64,000 nt of DNA, from the NCBI RefSeq assembly GCF_001865245.1, contig NZ_MKXB01000145.1:51153-115152 (forward strand). Reading direction: 5' to 3'. Source of the DNA: Streptomyces sp. CC53. Its GTDB lineage: Bacteria; Actinomycetota; Actinomycetes; Streptomycetales; Streptomycetaceae. Below the pieces are notes generated by a model. The model was not told where the DNA came from. It ran no database searches and saw nothing but the letters and a program-made list of their open reading frames with translations. This document shows, piece by piece, positions 15,811 through 24,067 of this stretch; positions within the stretch are counted from its first letter, which is position 1; each line of letters opens with the position of its first letter. The translations under genes were made by a program, and so were the position numbers.

Positions 15811-16532
15811 CGCGTCAGACATGCCAAGAGGCAGCCCCGAGCAAGTGCCCCGTCCCGCGACAGGGGAACAACGCTGTCGGGCAGGTTCGCGCTGTCTGGG
15901 CAACCCCTCAGCCCCTGGCCATTCTCCGATGCACCGTGTCCGGTGGGCGTATCCCGACGGGGTACCTGATGAGACGGAGCTCCCACACCCACCGTCCCGA
16001 TCCGGGGCGACGAGGACGGGGGCTCATGGTGTGCCACCGCCCGCCCGGTGGTTCCGTGGGGCCTTCGGCGGGCTTCGCAGGGCGTCAACTGTGTCGCTCT
16101 CGCGTCTTCGGCGGTCGATATGTGCTGGTCAGAGCCACGATGGGCCCGAAAAACGGCGTCACACCCAGCGTGCGTCTTCCGAACTGTGGCCGGCGTCGGG
16201 ATGGCGACCACCGCGCAACTTCACGCCGGCCCTCGGGCGGCCCCAGTGACGAAGTGACGGAATGACGTTTGGTTCCGTTCCGTCCATAGCGACTCAGGAC
16301 ATCTCTTAAGGAGGTAATGGACTTCGATCGTCATTTCAGATGGTCCGTCCGTTGCGCTCCGCCCACGCCCGGCAGTCGGCTTCCTGGCGATCGATCGCGG
16401 TCTTGCCCTCCCGGTCCAGTGACAGGCGCGAGTACGGGTCAGCTGCGGTGTGTTGGTGCACGTGTCCCACGCCAGCGAGGAGTGCTCATGTTGGTTCAGG
16501 AAATCCAGAAATTCACGACAACGCCAACGCAC
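15811..16532. other. Degenerate or non-coding stretch
   Basis: No convincing gene is visible in these 722 bp. Base composition is lower in GC than the flanks, and open frames lack coding bias. AAGGAGG at 16308-16314 sits only 2 nt from an ATG at 16317; that frame (95 codons) is Arg/Pro-rich and ends inside the decayed thioredoxin fragment, so I do not call it. The stretch may hold older gene debris. Confidence 0.4.
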
Positions 16533-16669
16533 TTACCTCGTGAGTCCGCGAGCGTCAGACTCCACCCACCCGTGTTGAGCCAGCCACCCTTGACGATCAG
16601 CTAGGGAGCACGGGCGCGGGCACGCCCGGGCGCGGGCGCGGGGGTGGGCGCCGGGGCGGCATCGTTCAT
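16533..16669 (-). pseudogene. Decayed 5' fragment of a thioredoxin/NHL gene
   Basis: Reading on the minus strand from ATG 16667-16669 gives MNDAAPAPTPAPAPGRARAR, a stop codon (TAG), then LIVKGGWLNTGG and a diverging tail (LTLADSRGK) aligned with LIGKGGWLNTGG and LKLADFRGR of the intact gene at 11502-13343. It is truncated after about 45 codons. Copy-to-copy divergence rises away from the start codon. Confidence 0.8.
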
Positions 16670-16685
16670 GGTTCAAGCTTGCCAT
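16637..16685. repeat. Right 49-bp direct repeat bounding accessory segment
   Basis: Exact copy of 13311-13359 in the same orientation. Together the two copies bound a 3.28-kb segment (13360-16636). Confidence 0.9.
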
Positions 16686-16722
16686 CCGGCTCCGGCGGCA
16701 ACCTTCCCGCCGTCGGCGGCGA

Positions 16723-16757
16723 CCGTTCCGTGGACCATCCACCCCTCCACGGAACGG
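16723..16757. promoter_or_regulatory. 12-bp inverted repeat upstream of the pectinolytic pseudogene
   Basis: CCGTTCCGTGGA (16723-16734) and TCCACGGAACGG (16746-16757) are perfectly complementary with an 11-nt loop, ending 9 nt before the GTG at 16767. It could be an operator or a 5' UTR hairpin covering the ribosome binding region. Confidence 0.55.
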
Positions 16758-16766
16758 AAACGACAC

Positions 16767-18414
16767 GTGAGCGAGACACGCGGAAGAGCGCGGCACCGCC
16801 GGCGCAGGACGGCCCTCACCGCGGGCCTGCCGCCGGCGCTGGCCGCCGCCGGGGCCCTTGCGTACGGCACGGCCTTCGGGGTGTTCGGCGACGACGCGCA
16901 GGAGCGGGCGGCGGCCGCCGTCCCGGTGTGGGCGCAGGAGGCGGCCGACGGGTTCGCGAAGGACTCCACGTACGTGACGGTGTCCTGGAACCGGATGAGC
17001 CACAACAACAAGGCGTTCGGCATCGGCTGAACCCCCAACGTGGTCACCGACATCACGGTCCACCACAACTGGATCCGCGAGACCGAGCAGCGCAATCCGT
17101 CCACCGACAACGCCGCCCACGCGCACCTCTACAACAACTACCTCCAGGACGAGCCGGGCACCGCCGTCACGTCGTCCTACGGCAACTACGCGCGCGGCCG
17201 CACCCGGATGGTGCTGGAGAACAGCTACTTCCAGGGCATGCGGAACCCCGTCATCAAGGACGCCACCGCCTCCCTCGTGCAGCGCGGCAACGTCTTCTCC
17301 GGCACCACCGGCCGCAACGAGTCCGGCGGCACCGCGTTCGACCCCCGGGCCTTCTACCCGTACACGCTCGACCCGGCCGCCGACGTCCCCGCGCGGGTCA
17401 AGGGCGGCGCCGGGCCGCGCTCCTCCCTCGGGACGGCCGGGAGGGCCCCGGCCGCCGCTACCGTGCTCACCGTCGCGAAGGACGGCAGCGGGCAGTACGC
17501 CACCGTGCAGGCCGCCGTGGACGCCGTCCCGGCCGGCAACACGTCCCGCGTGGTCATCCGGGTCGCCGCCCGGCACGTACCGGGAGACGGTGAGGGTGCC
17601 GGCGAACAAACCGCGCGTCACCATCGAGGGCACCGGGGCCGGCCGCAAGGACACCGTCATCGTGTACGGGAACGCCGCGGGCACGCCGAAGCCGGACGGC
17701 TCCGGCACGTACGGCACCAGCGGCAGCGCGACCGTCTCCGTCGAGGCGGACGGCTTCCAGGCACGCAACCTGACCGTGTCCAACGACTTCGACGAGGCCC
17801 GCAACCAGCACGTCCGCGGCCACCAGGCGGTGGCCCTGCGCACCGCCGCGGACCGGGTGCTGCTCGACGGCGTCATCGTCAGCGGCGACCAGGACACGCT
17901 GCTGCTGGACACCGCGTCCAAGGACCGGCTCGGCCGGGTCTACATGACGAACTCGTACGTCGTCGGGAACGTCGACTTCATCTTCGGCCGGGCCACCGCG
18001 GTGATCGACAAGTCGGTGATCACCCTGAAGAAGCGCTGGGACGGATCGTCCGGCGGCTACGTCACGGCGCCCAGCACCCCGGCCGGCCGCAAGGGCCTGC
18101 TGATCAGCCGGTCCGTGGTCGACGGCGACGTCGCCGACGGCACCTTCCACCTGGGGCGGCCCTGGCACGCGGGCGGTGACGCGTCCCTGGACCCGCAGAC
18201 CACCGTCCGGGACACCCGGCTGAGCGCCGCGGTCAAGGCGAAGCCGTGGACGGACATGAGCGGCTTCTCCTGGAAGGACGACCGCTTCGCCGAGTACCGG
18301 AACACCGGGCCCGGCGCCGGGCCCGCGAGCGGCGACCGGCCGCATCTGACGGACGCGCAGGCCGCCGGCCAGGAGGTGTCCGACTGGCTCGCGGGCTGGA
18401 AGCCCGGTTCCTGA
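16767..18414 (+). pseudogene. Broken secreted pectate lyase-pectinesterase fusion
   Basis: From GTG 16767 the protein has a Tat/Sec-like signal (RRRRTALTAGLPPALAAAGA). It then jumps at DGFA directly to the end of a pectate lyase domain (YVTVSWNRMSHNNKAFGIG), so roughly 150-200 residues of the lyase are missing. TGA 17028-17030 replaces the Trp expected in FGIGWTPNVV. The same frame continues (ITVHHNWIRETEQRNPSTDN) into a pectinesterase domain. A one-base insertion near 17567 then shifts to the frame encoding RVPANKPRVTIEGTG, FGRATAVIDKSVITLKKRW and GRPWHAGGDASLDPQTTV up to 18414. Catalytic pectinesterase Asp motifs (GDQDTLL, NVDFIFGRA) remain. Three separate lesions mean no full enzyme is made. 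Confidence 0.9.
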
Positions 18415-18633
18415 CCCCCGCCGCCGCACCGGGCAGGCCGGGCAGCCGGAAAGCCGGGCCCGTCCGCCTTCCGGCCCCGCGCGGCGGACGCGTACGCGCG
18501 CGGAGGAGGGGCGCTGCGGTTCTCGGCGCTCGGACGGGGCCACGGCCCGGGTGAGGCGGCAGCCGCGGGTGCGTGCGGGCGGTCACCCGGCGCGTGGGCC
18601 TGCCACGGCCCCGGTCCGGTGCGGCGGCAGCCG

Positions 18634-19431
18634 CTACGCGCGCGCGGGCGGTGGCGTCCCCAGCACCCGGTCCTTGAGGGCGGGGAACTGCTCGCGCGTC
18701 ACCGCCACCTTGCCCGGGTCCAGCTCCACCGTCAGGGTCTCCTCGCCGGGGCCCGCCTCGGCGAGGACCTCGCCCCAGGGGTCGACGGCGATGCTGTGCC
18801 CGGCCTGCTCCACGCCCGCGTGCGTACCGGCCGTCCCGCACGCCAGCACGTACGCCTGGTTCTCGACGGCGCGCGCCCGCGCGAGCAGCGTCCAGTGCGC
18901 CCGGCGCCGCGCCGGCCACCCCGCGGGGACCACGAAGGCCCGCGCGCCGGCGTCGACGAGGCCCCGGAACAGCTCGGGGAAGCGCAGGTCGTAGCAGGTC
19001 GCCACACCGAACGGCAGCAGCGGGTGAGGCACCGTCACCAGGTTCTGACCCGCCGCCATCAGCACCGCTTCGCCCTGGTCGAAGCCGAAGCGGTGGATCT
19101 TCCGGTAGGAGCTGACCAGCTCACCGTCGGGGCCGAAGACCAGGGACGTGTTGTACAGGGCGCCGCCGGGGGCGCGTTCCACGATCGACCCGGCGTGCAG
19201 CCACAGGCCCGCGTCCTGCGCGGCCTGCGCCATCACCTCGTACGTGGGTCCCCGGAGCGGCTCGGCCTCCGCGGCGAACGACTCGTACGCGAAAGCGCCC
19301 ACCGGCCACAGTTCCGGAAGCACCACGAGGTCCGCGCCGCGCTGATCGCGCACGAGGTCCGCGGCGCGGGCCCGACGGGCCGCTACCGACTCGTCCGGTT
19401 TGACCGCGATCTGGAGAAGCGAGGCGCGCAC
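18634..19431 (-). CDS. Carbon-nitrogen hydrolase (nitrilase superfamily)
   Basis: A 265-residue amidase-type enzyme with the full Glu-Lys-Cys triad: Glu40 (VVLPELWP), Lys111 (YRKIHRFGF) and Cys146 (ATCYDLRFPE). The sequence resembles the omega-amidase/Nit2-like branch that hydrolyses small amides such as alpha-ketoglutaramate or deaminated glutathione; the substrate is not certain. It is cytoplasmic and of normal length. The start codon (GTG or ATG class) at 19431 aligns with the family start. It stands divergent from the mycothiol-type gene at 19620 with a 188-bp gap, and downstream lie about 220 bp without a clear feature. Confidence 0.9.
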   Translation of the reverse strand: MRASLLQIAVKPDESVAARRARAADLVRDQRGADLVVLPELWPVGAFAYESFAAEAEPLRGPTYEVMAQAAQDAGLWLHAGSIVERAPGGALYNTSLVFGPDGELVSSYRKIHRFGFDQGEAVLMAAGQNLVTVPHPLLPFGVATCYDLRFPELFRGLVDAGARAFVVPAGWPARRRAHWTLLARARAVENQAYVLACGTAGTHAGVEQAGHSIAVDPWGEVLAEAGPGEETLTVELDPGKVAVTREQFPALKDRVLGTPPPARA

Positions 19432-19619
19432 ACTACCACCGTCCTGGCGTTGGAGCCGTCAATACGGGCCTACGATCGTCACACGAAAGCACTGCCGAGG
19501 TGCCTGCGAGGAGCGTACTGTTCTCTCCCGGGGGCCAGCCCCCGGGCCGCCCCCCGCCAGGCGCCACAGCGCCAAGTCCGCGTTCCGAGCCGCACGCCGC
19601 AAGCCGCACGAGGGGTCCC

Positions 19620-20444
19620 GTGACCGTCCATCCCAGCCTCCAGACTTACGCCGACGCCTGGACCCACTCCATCGAAGCGATAGCCGAGCTGGTGCAACCG
19701 CTCGTGGAGGGGGAGTGGAATCGCGCCACCCCGTGCCCCGGCTGGTCGGTCCGTGACATCGTCTCCCATGTCATCGGCATGGAGTGCGAAATGCTGGGCG
19801 ACCCGCGGCCGATTCACTCGCTGCCGCGGGATCTTTACCACGTACGCAGTGACTTCGCCCGCTACATGGAGATGCAGGTCGACGTGCGGCGCCACCACAC
19901 CGCGCCGGAGATGACCTCGGAGTTCGAGTACGTGCTCATCCGCCGGGCCCGCATGCTCCGCAACGAGAGCCGCTCCCCCGACACCCTCGTGCGCGCCCCG
20001 CTGGGCGCCGAGCAGACCCTCGAAGTGGCCTACCGGATGCGGGCCTTCGACGTGTGGGTGCACGAGCAGGACCTGCGGGCCGCACTCGGCAGGCCCGGGA
20101 ACCTCGACTCGCCCGGCGCCCTCGTCGCCCGGGACAACCTGCTGGAGGTGCTGCCCCGGGTCGTCGCCAAGGACGCGGGCGCGCCCCGGAACTCCGCGGT
20201 CGTCTTCGACGTCAACGGCCCCGTGGAGTTCCTGCGGACCGTGCGGGTCGACGGCGAGGGCCGCGGCACGGTCGACGGGGCGCCGTCCCTGGGCCCCGCG
20301 GTGACGTTCGCACTGGACTGGGAGACGTACGTGCGCCTGGCGTGCGGACGGGTCCGCCCGGCGGCGGTCGCCGACCGGATCAAGGTCGAGGGCGACGAGG
20401 AGCTCGCCGCGGCGATCCTCGCCCACTTCGCCGTCACCCCGTGA
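19620..20444 (+). CDS. Maleylpyruvate isomerase-family (mycothiol-dependent type) protein
   Basis: A 274-residue protein of the DinB-like/MDMPI class. The N-terminal helical bundle contains TPCPGWSVRDIVSHVIGME, where the His of DIVSHV is a likely metal ligand, and FDVWVHEQDLRAALGRPG carries the second His region. The C-terminal part (FDVNGPVEFLRTVRVDGEGR, then WETYVRLACGR) fits the SCP2-like extension of these proteins. Members use mycothiol or a divalent metal in thiol-transfer or isomerisation; the actual reaction is unknown. I chose GTG 19620 (VTVHPSLQTYADAW), with GAGGGG 5 nt upstream, over the in-frame start at 19500. Confidence 0.85.
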   Translation: MTVHPSLQTYADAWTHSIEAIAELVQPLVEGEWNRATPCPGWSVRDIVSHVIGMECEMLGDPRPIHSLPRDLYHVRSDFARYMEMQVDVRRHHTAPEMTSEFEYVLIRRARMLRNESRSPDTLVRAPLGAEQTLEVAYRMRAFDVWVHEQDLRAALGRPGNLDSPGALVARDNLLEVLPRVVAKDAGAPRNSAVVFDVNGPVEFLRTVRVDGEGRGTVDGAPSLGPAVTFALDWETYVRLACGRVRPAAVADRIKVEGDEELAAAILAHFAVTP

Positions 20445-20558
20445 CGCCGTCCTCTCCCCGTCGGTCTGACGCCCCGGCACCCCGTGCCAGGGCCCGCGGG
20501 CGGACGCGGCCCGGCGGTGGCCCCGGACTGCTGACGGCGCGGCCCGTGCCGCCATCGC

Positions 20559-20598
20559 CCCGTGACATCCCGTCACACCTCCCGTGACTTCCCGTCAC
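20559..20598. repeat. Two tandem 18-bp GTGAC/GTCAC palindromic units
   Basis: CCCGTGACATCCCGTCAC (20559-20576) and CCCGTGACTTCCCGTCAC (20581-20598) repeat with a 22-bp period. Each contains inverted GTGAC/GTCAC. They straddle the stop codon of the MFS gene in the gap between convergent genes. Confidence 0.8.
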
Positions 20599-21899
20599 GC
20601 CGGGACGTGGACCGTCTCCACCCGGCTCTCGACCAGGCGTTCCCGCTCCCGCCGGGCCGTGCGGCCCCGCAGCCGCAGGATCTGGGCCAGGCCGACCGCC
20701 TGGAGGACGAACACCGACGAGAACGCGATCCGGTAGTTCCCGCCGGTGGTGTCCAGCAGCACGCCGACGGCCAGCAGGATCGCCATGGACGCCGTGAATC
20801 CGCCGATGTTGACGATGCCGGACGCGGTGCCCTGGCGCTCCGGCGGGTTCGCGGGGCGGGCGAAGTCGAAGCCGATCAGGGAGGCGGGCCCGCAGGCGCC
20901 GAGGACGACGCACAGCGTCACCAGGAGCCACAGGGGTGCGTGGTCACCGGGGTACGCGACCGCGGCGGCCCACAGGGCGGCGGTCGCCCCGATGGTGCCG
21001 AGCGCCAGGGGTGCGCGGGCGGCGTGGTGGCGGGCGATGATCTGGCCGAAGGCGAGCCCCACCACCATGTTCGACAGCACGACCACGGTGAGCAGCTCCC
21101 CGGCCCGGCCGCGGCTGAGCCCCTGCGCCTCCACCAGGAACGGCATGCCCCACAGCAGCAGGAACACCATGGCGGGGAACTGGGTGGTGAAGTGCACCCA
21201 CAGGCCGAGCCGGGTGCCCGGTTCCCGCCAGGAGGCGGCGATCTGGCACCGCACGGACGGCGCGCCCCCTGCCGGCACCGGCGGCGGGGCGTGACCCTCG
21301 GGGTGGTCCCGCAGGAAGACCCGGGCGAGGACGAGGACGACGAGGCCCGCGCAGGCGCTGCCCGCGAAGGCCGCGGTCCAGCCGACGTCGTCGAGCAGCC
21401 GCGCCAGCACCAGGGTGGAGACGAGGTTCCCCAGCACTCCGAAGAGGGCCGCCACCTGGGCGATCATCGGTCCGCGCCGGGCCGGGAACCAGCGGCCGCC
21501 GAGCCGCAGCACGGAGATGAACGTCATCGCGTCGCCGCAGCCCAGCAGGACGCGGGCGGCGAGGGCCATGCCGTACGAGGGGGAGAGGGCGAAGCCGAGC
21601 TGGCCGATGGTGAAGAGGACGGCGCCCAGGGTCAGGACCCTGCGGGTGCCGAGCCGGTCCACCATGAGGCCGACGGGTATCTGCATGCCGGCGTAGACGA
21701 GCAGCTGCACGATGGAGAAGGCGGAGAGGGCCGACGCGTTGACCTGGAAGCGGTCGGCGGCGTCGAGGCCCGCGACTCCGAGGGACGTGCGGAAGACGAC
21801 CGAGACGAAGTAGACGGAGACGCCGACGCCCCACACGAGGACGGCGCGGCGGCCTCCGGGGGGATCGGCGGGTGGCGCGGCGGGGCCGTCCTGGGTCAC
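20595..21899 (-). CDS. Major facilitator superfamily transporter
   Basis: A 434-residue membrane protein with about twelve hydrophobic segments. The MFS signature between helices 2 and 3 is MQIPVGLMVDRLGTRRVL, and the N-terminal segment is VLVWGVGVSVYFVSVVFRTS. It resembles anion/sugar-acid or nitrate-type MFS members, but the substrate cannot be read. It begins at a GTG that overlaps the stop of the GntR gene by 4 bp (GTGA), so the two are translationally coupled; the GntR protein probably controls this transporter in response to its substrate. Confidence 0.9.
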   Translation of the reverse strand: MTQDGPAAPPADPPGGRRAVLVWGVGVSVYFVSVVFRTSLGVAGLDAADRFQVNASALSAFSIVQLLVYAGMQIPVGLMVDRLGTRRVLTLGAVLFTIGQLGFALSPSYGMALAARVLLGCGDAMTFISVLRLGGRWFPARRGPMIAQVAALFGVLGNLVSTLVLARLLDDVGWTAAFAGSACAGLVVLVLARVFLRDHPEGHAPPPVPAGGAPSVRCQIAASWREPGTRLGLWVHFTTQFPAMVFLLLWGMPFLVEAQGLSRGRAGELLTVVVLSNMVVGLAFGQIIARHHAARAPLALGTIGATAALWAAAVAYPGDHAPLWLLVTLCVVLGACGPASLIGFDFARPANPPERQGTASGIVNIGGFTASMAILLAVGVLLDTTGGNYRIAFSSVFVLQAVGLAQILRLRGRTARRERERLVESRVETVHVPA

Positions 21900-22543
21900 C
21901 GGTCCTCACCCCGGACCAGCACCCTGACCCGGCTGACGTGGCCGTGCACGCAGCGCGCGGCGGCCTCGGCGTCGCCGGCGCGCAGCGCCTCCAGGATCTG
22001 GGCGTGCTCCGCGATGTTCTTGGCGATGCGGTCGGGATGGGCCTCCATGACGGCGACGCCCATCCGCAGCTGGCGGTCGCGCAGCTGGTCGTACAGCCTG
22101 CACAGGATCTGGTTGCCGGCGTGCCGCACGATCTCGGCGTGGAAGCACCGGTCCGTCACGGCGACGGCCCGCAGGTCTCCTTCGCGCGCGTGCCGCCGCT
22201 GCTCCTCCAGCAGGCCCGCCAGCCGTTCGAGGAGCGGCAGGGGGGCGGGCACGCACCTGCGGACGGCGAACTCCTCCACCAGCAGGCGGGTCTCGACGAC
22301 GTCGGCGATCTCCTGGGCGGAGACGGCGAGGACGAGGGCGCCCTTCTTGGGGTAGAGCTTCAGCAGCCCCTCCGTCTCCAGCTTCAGCAGGGCTTCCCGG
22401 ACCGGCGTGCGGGACACGCCCACGGCCTGGGCGAGTGCGCCTTCGGTGAGGAGGGTGCCGCCTTCGTAGCGGCGGTCGAGGACGGCTTCCTTGACGTGGG
22501 CGTAGACGCGCTCTGCGGCGGGCGGTGACGGGGCGGCTGGCAT
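21896..22543 (-). CDS. GntR family regulator, FCD (FadR-type) domain
   Basis: A 215-residue regulator. The winged HTH is at residues ~12-75 (ERVYAHVKEAVLDRRYEGGT, LAQAVGVSRTPVREALLKLE), followed by an all-helical FCD domain with metal-binding His positions suggested by DRCFHAEIVRHAGN and AEHAQILEALRAGD. I chose ATG 22541-22543 because the upstream extension (MPRPRCGRG...) crosses the promoter. Upstream, TCTTGTA occurs twice in direct repeat (minus strand), a possible operator. It is the first gene of a GntR-MFS operon. Confidence 0.9.
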   Translation of the reverse strand: MPAAPSPPAAERVYAHVKEAVLDRRYEGGTLLTEGALAQAVGVSRTPVREALLKLETEGLLKLYPKKGALVLAVSAQEIADVVETRLLVEEFAVRRCVPAPLPLLERLAGLLEEQRRHAREGDLRAVAVTDRCFHAEIVRHAGNQILCRLYDQLRDRQLRMGVAVMEAHPDRIAKNIAEHAQILEALRAGDAEAAARCVHGHVSRVRVLVRGEDR

Positions 22544-22576
22544 GCGCACAGCATAGATACAAGACGGGTACAAGAC

Positions 22577-22607
22577 AGTGCCCCGTCCGCATCGCGGACG
22601 GGGCACT
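22577..22607. terminator. Perfect hairpin between bkd operon and GntR promoter
   Basis: 14-nt arms at 22577-22590 and 22594-22607 with a 3-nt loop. It lies 19 bp after the bkdC stop on the minus strand, so it is the likely bkd operon terminator. Confidence 0.85.
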
Positions 22608-22625
22608 CGCCGGTGGTGCGTCCCG

Positions 22626-24050
22626 CTACGCCCAGGTGATCAGGCGCTTGGGCTGCTCCAGGACCGCGGCCACGTCGGCCAGGACCTTGGAGCCGAGCTC
22701 GCCGTCGACCAGGCGGTGGTCGAAGGAGAGCGCCAGGGTGGTGACCTGGCGGGGCTTGACCTTGCCCTTGTGGACCCACGGCTGGAGCTTGATCGCGCCG
22801 ACCGCGAGGATCGCGGACTCGCCGGGGTTCAGGATGGGCGTGCCGGTGTCGACGCCGAAGACGCCGACGTTGGTGATGGTCACCGTGCCGCCCTGCATGG
22901 CGGCCGGGGTGGTCTTGCCCTCGCGGGCGGTGGCCACCAGGTCGCCGAGCGCCTCGGCCAGCTCCGGGAGGGTCTTGGCGTGGGCGTCCTTGATGTTCGG
23001 GACGATCAGGCCACGCGGGGTGGCGGCGGCGATCCCCAGGTTCACGTAGTGCTTGCGCACGATCTCCTGGTTCGCCTCGTCCCACGCCGCGTTGACGTCC
23101 GGGTTGCGCCGGATCGCCACGAGCAGGGCCTTCGCGATCAGCAGCAGCGGGTTGACCCGCAGCCCCGCCATGTCCTTGTCGCCCTTCAGCTCCTCGACGA
23201 GCTTCATGGTGCGGGTGACGTCGACGGTGACGAACTCGGTGACGTGCGGCGCGGTGAACGCGGACCCCACCATCGCCTGCGCGGTCGCCTTGCGCACGCC
23301 CTTGATCGGGACCCGGGTCTCCCGGGCGCCCGCGTCGGCCGCCTCGGCCGGCTCGGCGGCGGCCGGTGCGGGGGCCTGCGCCGGCACGGCCGCGGGGGCG
23401 TGCGCGGGCGGGGCCTGCACGGGTGCGGCGGCGTTGCGGACGTCGTCGCGGGTGATGACGCCGTCGGGGCCGGTCGGGGTGACCGTGGCCAGGTCGACGC
23501 CGAGGTCCTTGGCCATCTTGCGCACCGGCGGCTTGGCCAGCGGACGCCCCTGCGGGACCGGAGCGGCGGGCGCCGGGGCGTGGCCGTTGAGCTCGCCCTG
23601 CACGGCGGCCACCGCGGCGGGCGCCGCCCCGGTGGGAGCGGCCTGCTTGCGCGGGCGGCGCTTGGTGGACGACGCGGCGACGCCGTAGCCGACCAGGACC
23701 GGCTGGCGGCCCTGCGGCTCGGGCTCCTCGGCGGGCTCCTCGGGCGCCGGTGCGGCCGGGGCGGGGGCCTCGGCGGCGGGGGCCTCGGGCGCGGCGGCGC
23801 CGGCGGCCCCGCCGGTCAGGTCGACGGAGATGATGACCTCGCCGACGTCGACGGTCGTGCCCTCGGGGAAGCGCAGCTCGTGCACCGTCCCGTCGAACGG
23901 GATGGGCAGCTCGACCGCCGCCTTCGCGGTCTCCACCTCGCACACGACCTGGCCGTCGGTGACGGTGTCGCCGGGCTGGACGTACCACTTGAGGATCTCG
24001 GCCTCGGTGAGTCCCTCACCGACGTCGGGCATCTTGAACTCGCGGATCAC
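22626..24050 (-). CDS. bkdC: Branched-chain 2-oxo acid dehydrogenase E2 (acyltransferase), cluster 1
   Basis: A 474-residue E2 subunit. An N-terminal lipoyl domain contains the lipoylated Lys in CEVETAKAAVELP. Pro/Ala/Glu-rich linkers follow, then a peripheral subunit-binding domain (VRKMAKDLGVDLATVTPTGP) and a catalytic acyltransferase domain ending in LSFDHRLVDGELG with the active-site His. It transfers branched acyl groups to CoA, supplying isobutyryl-, isovaleryl- and 2-methylbutyryl-CoA for catabolism and fatty-acid priming. Start GTG 24048-24050 gives VIREFKMPDVGEGL; GAGGAAAGG precedes it. It is the last gene of bkdA-bkdB-bkdC, 17 bp after bkdB. A pyruvate E2 cannot be fully excluded. 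Confidence 0.92.
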   Translation of the reverse strand: MIREFKMPDVGEGLTEAEILKWYVQPGDTVTDGQVVCEVETAKAAVELPIPFDGTVHELRFPEGTTVDVGEVIISVDLTGGAAGAAAPEAPAAEAPAPAAPAPEEPAEEPEPQGRQPVLVGYGVAASSTKRRPRKQAAPTGAAPAAVAAVQGELNGHAPAPAAPVPQGRPLAKPPVRKMAKDLGVDLATVTPTGPDGVITRDDVRNAAAPVQAPPAHAPAAVPAQAPAPAAAEPAEAADAGARETRVPIKGVRKATAQAMVGSAFTAPHVTEFVTVDVTRTMKLVEELKGDKDMAGLRVNPLLLIAKALLVAIRRNPDVNAAWDEANQEIVRKHYVNLGIAAATPRGLIVPNIKDAHAKTLPELAEALGDLVATAREGKTTPAAMQGGTVTITNVGVFGVDTGTPILNPGESAILAVGAIKLQPWVHKGKVKPRQVTTLALSFDHRLVDGELGSKVLADVAAVLEQPKRLITWA

Positions 24051-24067
24051 GGTGTTCTCGCCTTTCC

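Noticed and set aside
16048..16257. 69-codon plus-strand frame in the accessory segment
   Set aside because: No ribosome binding site and no recognisable family; possibly debris.
16317..16604. 95-codon frame preceded by AAGGAGG
   Set aside because: Spacing of 2 nt is too short, composition is non-coding, and it runs into the decayed thioredoxin fragment on the other strand.
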